This document shows positions 61,301 to 64,000 of a stretch of 64,000 bases of DNA, piece after piece; the stretch's first letter is position 1; the number at the start of each line of letters is the position of its first letter. Where the stretch lies: positions 25,945,001 through 26,009,000 of the forward strand of contig NC_068564.1 of NCBI RefSeq assembly GCF_022201045.2, written 5' to 3'. The translations under genes and the position numbers were made by a program. The notes under the pieces are model-generated. The model was not told the origin of the DNA, did no database searches, and was given only the letters and a program-made list of their open reading frames with translations. This DNA is from Citrus sinensis. Its lineage: Eukaryota; Streptophyta; Magnoliopsida; Sapindales; Rutaceae.

Positions 61301-63479
61301 CCATAGAAAAATAAATTCTTGTATTTTACATATCGTTGGAGTTATCAGAAGCAGTCTCTTCTAAGCAAAATATCTCGTCACTGATAAAGTATCTTCAACT
61401 GAAAAGTCCAAAGATTTTTATTTAATTAAGTTGAAATGATCACCATAGTGAATTTCTCTCTCATCTTAAATTTTCAATTAATTGGCCTTCATTCCGCCAA
61501 GTCTCTCATCGTTTTCCTCTCCTCGCTATCAATGCATACGGCCCAACCCAATATATTGCCAATTGTCAATGAACTACTAACCTAATTTTCAAAAGCATTT
61601 CCATCAGCAAGACAAAATTTTGTCGGAATTTGGAAGTTAGGGAATCTTGAGGAGAAACAAAACACTACATACGGAGGAAGCACTTTCTTATAGCTTATTG
61701 TTTAATATATATTGCACTTCTACAGCGTCTACAATTAACAAAAGTCTTAATATGTTTGGTAACAGTTGAAATACAATTTTAACGGTTGTGAGAACGAAAT
61801 CTACTTTGATATATAAAAGTCATAGTCCAATTCAAAAATGTTCTTCTATTAAAAGAATTCCATTCCAAAAAACAAAAAAAAAAAACGAACAAAATTTTTA
61901 TACACTCACAAACAGAATTAGGTCCTCAACTTCATGAATCAAAGAATGATTTATTAGTGGAAGTGATTTTAATTACTCGTACTTCAGTTGTTTCTTTAAC
62001 TCCAAAATTCTTTTTAATTAATATAAAAATTTAATGAAAACTATACATGATTACGTGATACCTCATTGTTGCACTTGCACCCAAATGATATTTTCATCAA
62101 ATGCATTATATATTGAAGGATCTTTGATCCTTCAATAAACCTATATATAATATAAATGAAGAAACGGTTTGAATTATATCTAATTGTTCTCTGTGAATAG
62201 AATTCCTTCTTGTTATCGATGTCTCTCCTCAAATTTTACCCGAGCATGTACTTGCAAAGGCACTCTGATGCTCTTGTTATCTTTGTGTGTTCTTTGTATT
62301 TAGTAAAATTTAAATTTTAGTTTTCTCTAGCCAATGAGAGAATGGCTAAAAATCCTTTCTCATTCTTTTTTGTATGTATTTATAGAGCAAAAAGAGTGGA
62401 CTTGACGGGAGATTTGATTTCAGATCTAAATCTTTGTCATTCCTTCTTATTGCTTCATATTTTTACGCCGTTTTATAACCGTTCTTATTACATTTGAGCT
62501 TTTGACACGTGATTTTGTTAGTAATCACTTGTCGCTTATTATTATATTTTTTTTGGATTAGATCAACAATCTTTTCTAGGTTTCATACGGTTTGTCATAT
62601 AATTCTTCATGAGATCATATATTGGTTTTATTCTAATAAAGATCTGAAGTAATTTTACTTGTTCTTAGATATGTTTTTTAATGTTTTTAGACACGTAATG
62701 AGGTGTAAATGACTATATATTTTAGCACTTATATGTGTTAACATAAATAAATAAGAAATCAATAACACCAAGATATAAAATCCTTTCTTTTTATTTCAAA
62801 CTTAATTATTTCTTTAATTTACACGTGGTAGCAAGGGGCCATTAGGATGTTCATTGTCTTAATAAGAAGAACAAGCATCTGCATGTCCATGAATACAGAA
62901 CTGCGGGCATAAGATATTCATGAAATTTATTTGGAACAATTTTTTAATTTATACACTTACGTGATAAATTTTTAAAACATTTATTTTTAATTCTACATAC
63001 TGTTGAAATATTAAGATTGTCCTCCACCGAATCTTTTTCAATAAATATTTACATATTCTTTCTTTGCACCCACAACTATATCTACCAACGCTAAAAAGAT
63101 TCGATGTATGTGGGTGTGTGCTTATTTTCGCAATAATCATCCTTTATCATTTTAGTTAATTTGAATTCACATGATTTTGGATGAGTGGATCAGACCTATG
63201 GATTCAAAGAAATTTAAAAGGGCCAAATCAATATTCTTCTTATTTTACTGGTGCAGTGCAATTCACTGTTTTTCTTTTTCATACTTATCCTTTTCTCTGT
63301 TTTATTTCTTTAGGAATTTTACATTTCTTATGTTATTGTAGGAATCAGTAGAAACACCGAGAGATTGTATTTCGATATCTTTCATTGAGATTCGTTGTCA
63401 AAGAGGGAAAAAAAAACTCAGGAGAGTGCCCAAAATAATAGTATTTTATTAAATTGCCCTTAATGATAAATCATATTAG
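58346..63479. other. AT-rich intergenic region with no recognised gene
   Basis: The longest frames (for example plus 60709-60999, 96 codons, MKHVKIEREN...) match nothing I know and lack signal, domain or splice context. The GAAGAAGA/AAAGAAAAAG-rich stretch at 59345-59395 is simple sequence. A perfect small palindrome TTGAAGGATC/GATCCTTCAA lies at 62114-62137. I cannot support any gene, RNA or element boundary. Confidence 0.4.
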
Positions 63480-63740
63480 TGTTATTTTAATAATTGGTAA
63501 TTCATGTGTGCAATAATTTTGGGTGTATGAGTTCGAATTCTAGTAATTGTTGGGACTCGACTCCCCTTGATAGAGGTTTATTTGACTCTCTACTTTAGGG
63601 GTATAATAAATTTCTCTCTCATATTAAAGTGAGGATTGTTGTTCGGGTTGTGTCATCTTAGAATTATAAAGGAGAGTCTCGATTGTTGTCTGATTGTAAG
63701 AAATATGTAGAGTTCTGATTATAATATATCATTATATATA
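63480..63740 (+). mobile_element. Possible tRNA-derived SINE
   Basis: A B-box-like GAGTTCGAATTCT at about 63529 lies about 33 bases after an A-box-like AATAATTGGTAATTC. A body with CTCTCATATTAAAGTGAGG and an AT-rich simple tail (TATATAAATAATAATA) follow. No target duplication was found, so the call is tentative. Confidence 0.4.
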
Positions 63741-64000
63741 AATAATAATATTAAAATTTTACTAATTAAATTTATGCAGCATGTTCTAAGTAAATAGTAC
63801 TAATATTTATCTATAAAAATTTTTCAGAACAGTGATAGAATCATCTTTAAAATCATATGGGACTAAAATGAATTGAAAAAATAATAGAAAAAACATGATA
63901 AAACTATATGGAATTACCGTTGATTAAAAACATACTGAGTTTATTCATATACATTATTTTTCAAGTGAATATACAGCTTCACCATGTGAACTTTTATGTG

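Noticed and set aside
62040..62560. Possible Gypsy-type LTR (GATGCTCTTGTTATC, later TATTTATAGAGC)
   Set aside because: No second LTR, primer-binding site or target duplication could be found, so boundaries cannot be supported.

Overview
This is a plant nuclear window, very probably from a eudicot tree; a Citrus-type genome is my guess and is not proven here. It is AT-rich, has U2-type introns and is dense with Copia, hAT, Mutator and Harbinger elements. Only two genes look intact: a six-unit polyubiquitin gene with a 5' UTR intron (+ strand, about 46.4-48.8 kb) and a three-exon C20-type gibberellin 2-oxidase (- strand, 54.8-58.3 kb). Most of the rest is transposon sequence, segmental duplication or broken gene copies.

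Layout. 0-1.7 kb: edge of a Copia element with its LTR, then a TRAPPC3 (BET3) gene fragment. 3.3-10.9 kb: a truncated LTR element with a decayed internal ORF, a decayed hAT transposon with a BED/RICESLEEPER-type transposase, and a foldback element built of tandem repeats. 11.7-16.0 kb: ubiquitin copy A (promoter, leader and a collapsed, frameshifted ORF). 16.7-19.5 kb: fragments of a lambda glutathione transferase and of phosphatidylglycerophosphate synthase. 19.9-31.2 kb: nested retrotransposons, in which one Copia element with a perfect 5-bp target duplication sits inside an older Copia whose gag is also split by a Harbinger-type MITE. 31.2-36 kb: non-coding, with a 307-bp tandem duplication and a hairpin next to a TA microsatellite. 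36.0-43.8 kb: ubiquitin copy B (promoter and leader only), a laccase first exon, an importin fragment and a long duplicated block. 44.2-53.8 kb: ubiquitin copy C, the intact gene, followed by the second copy of the long block. 54.8-58.3 kb: the gibberellin 2-oxidase, with a Mutator-type MITE in intron 1. 58.3-64 kb: no gene recognised, one SINE-like sequence.

The main story is the decay of a ubiquitin locus present three times. Copy C keeps its TATA box, splice donor and six-repeat ORF. Copies A and B share an hAT-type MITE in the leader and the same G-to-T change at the leader-intron donor. A then lost most ubiquitin units through two internal deletions plus a frameshift. B lost its whole ORF in one deletion and has a TATA-to-TACA change. 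Target duplications, compared with empty sites in the sister copies, give a relative order for many insertions. I found no wholly new biochemical system. The most unusual items are the foldback element, the shared SINE site in the two long blocks, and the cluster of single-exon gene relics.
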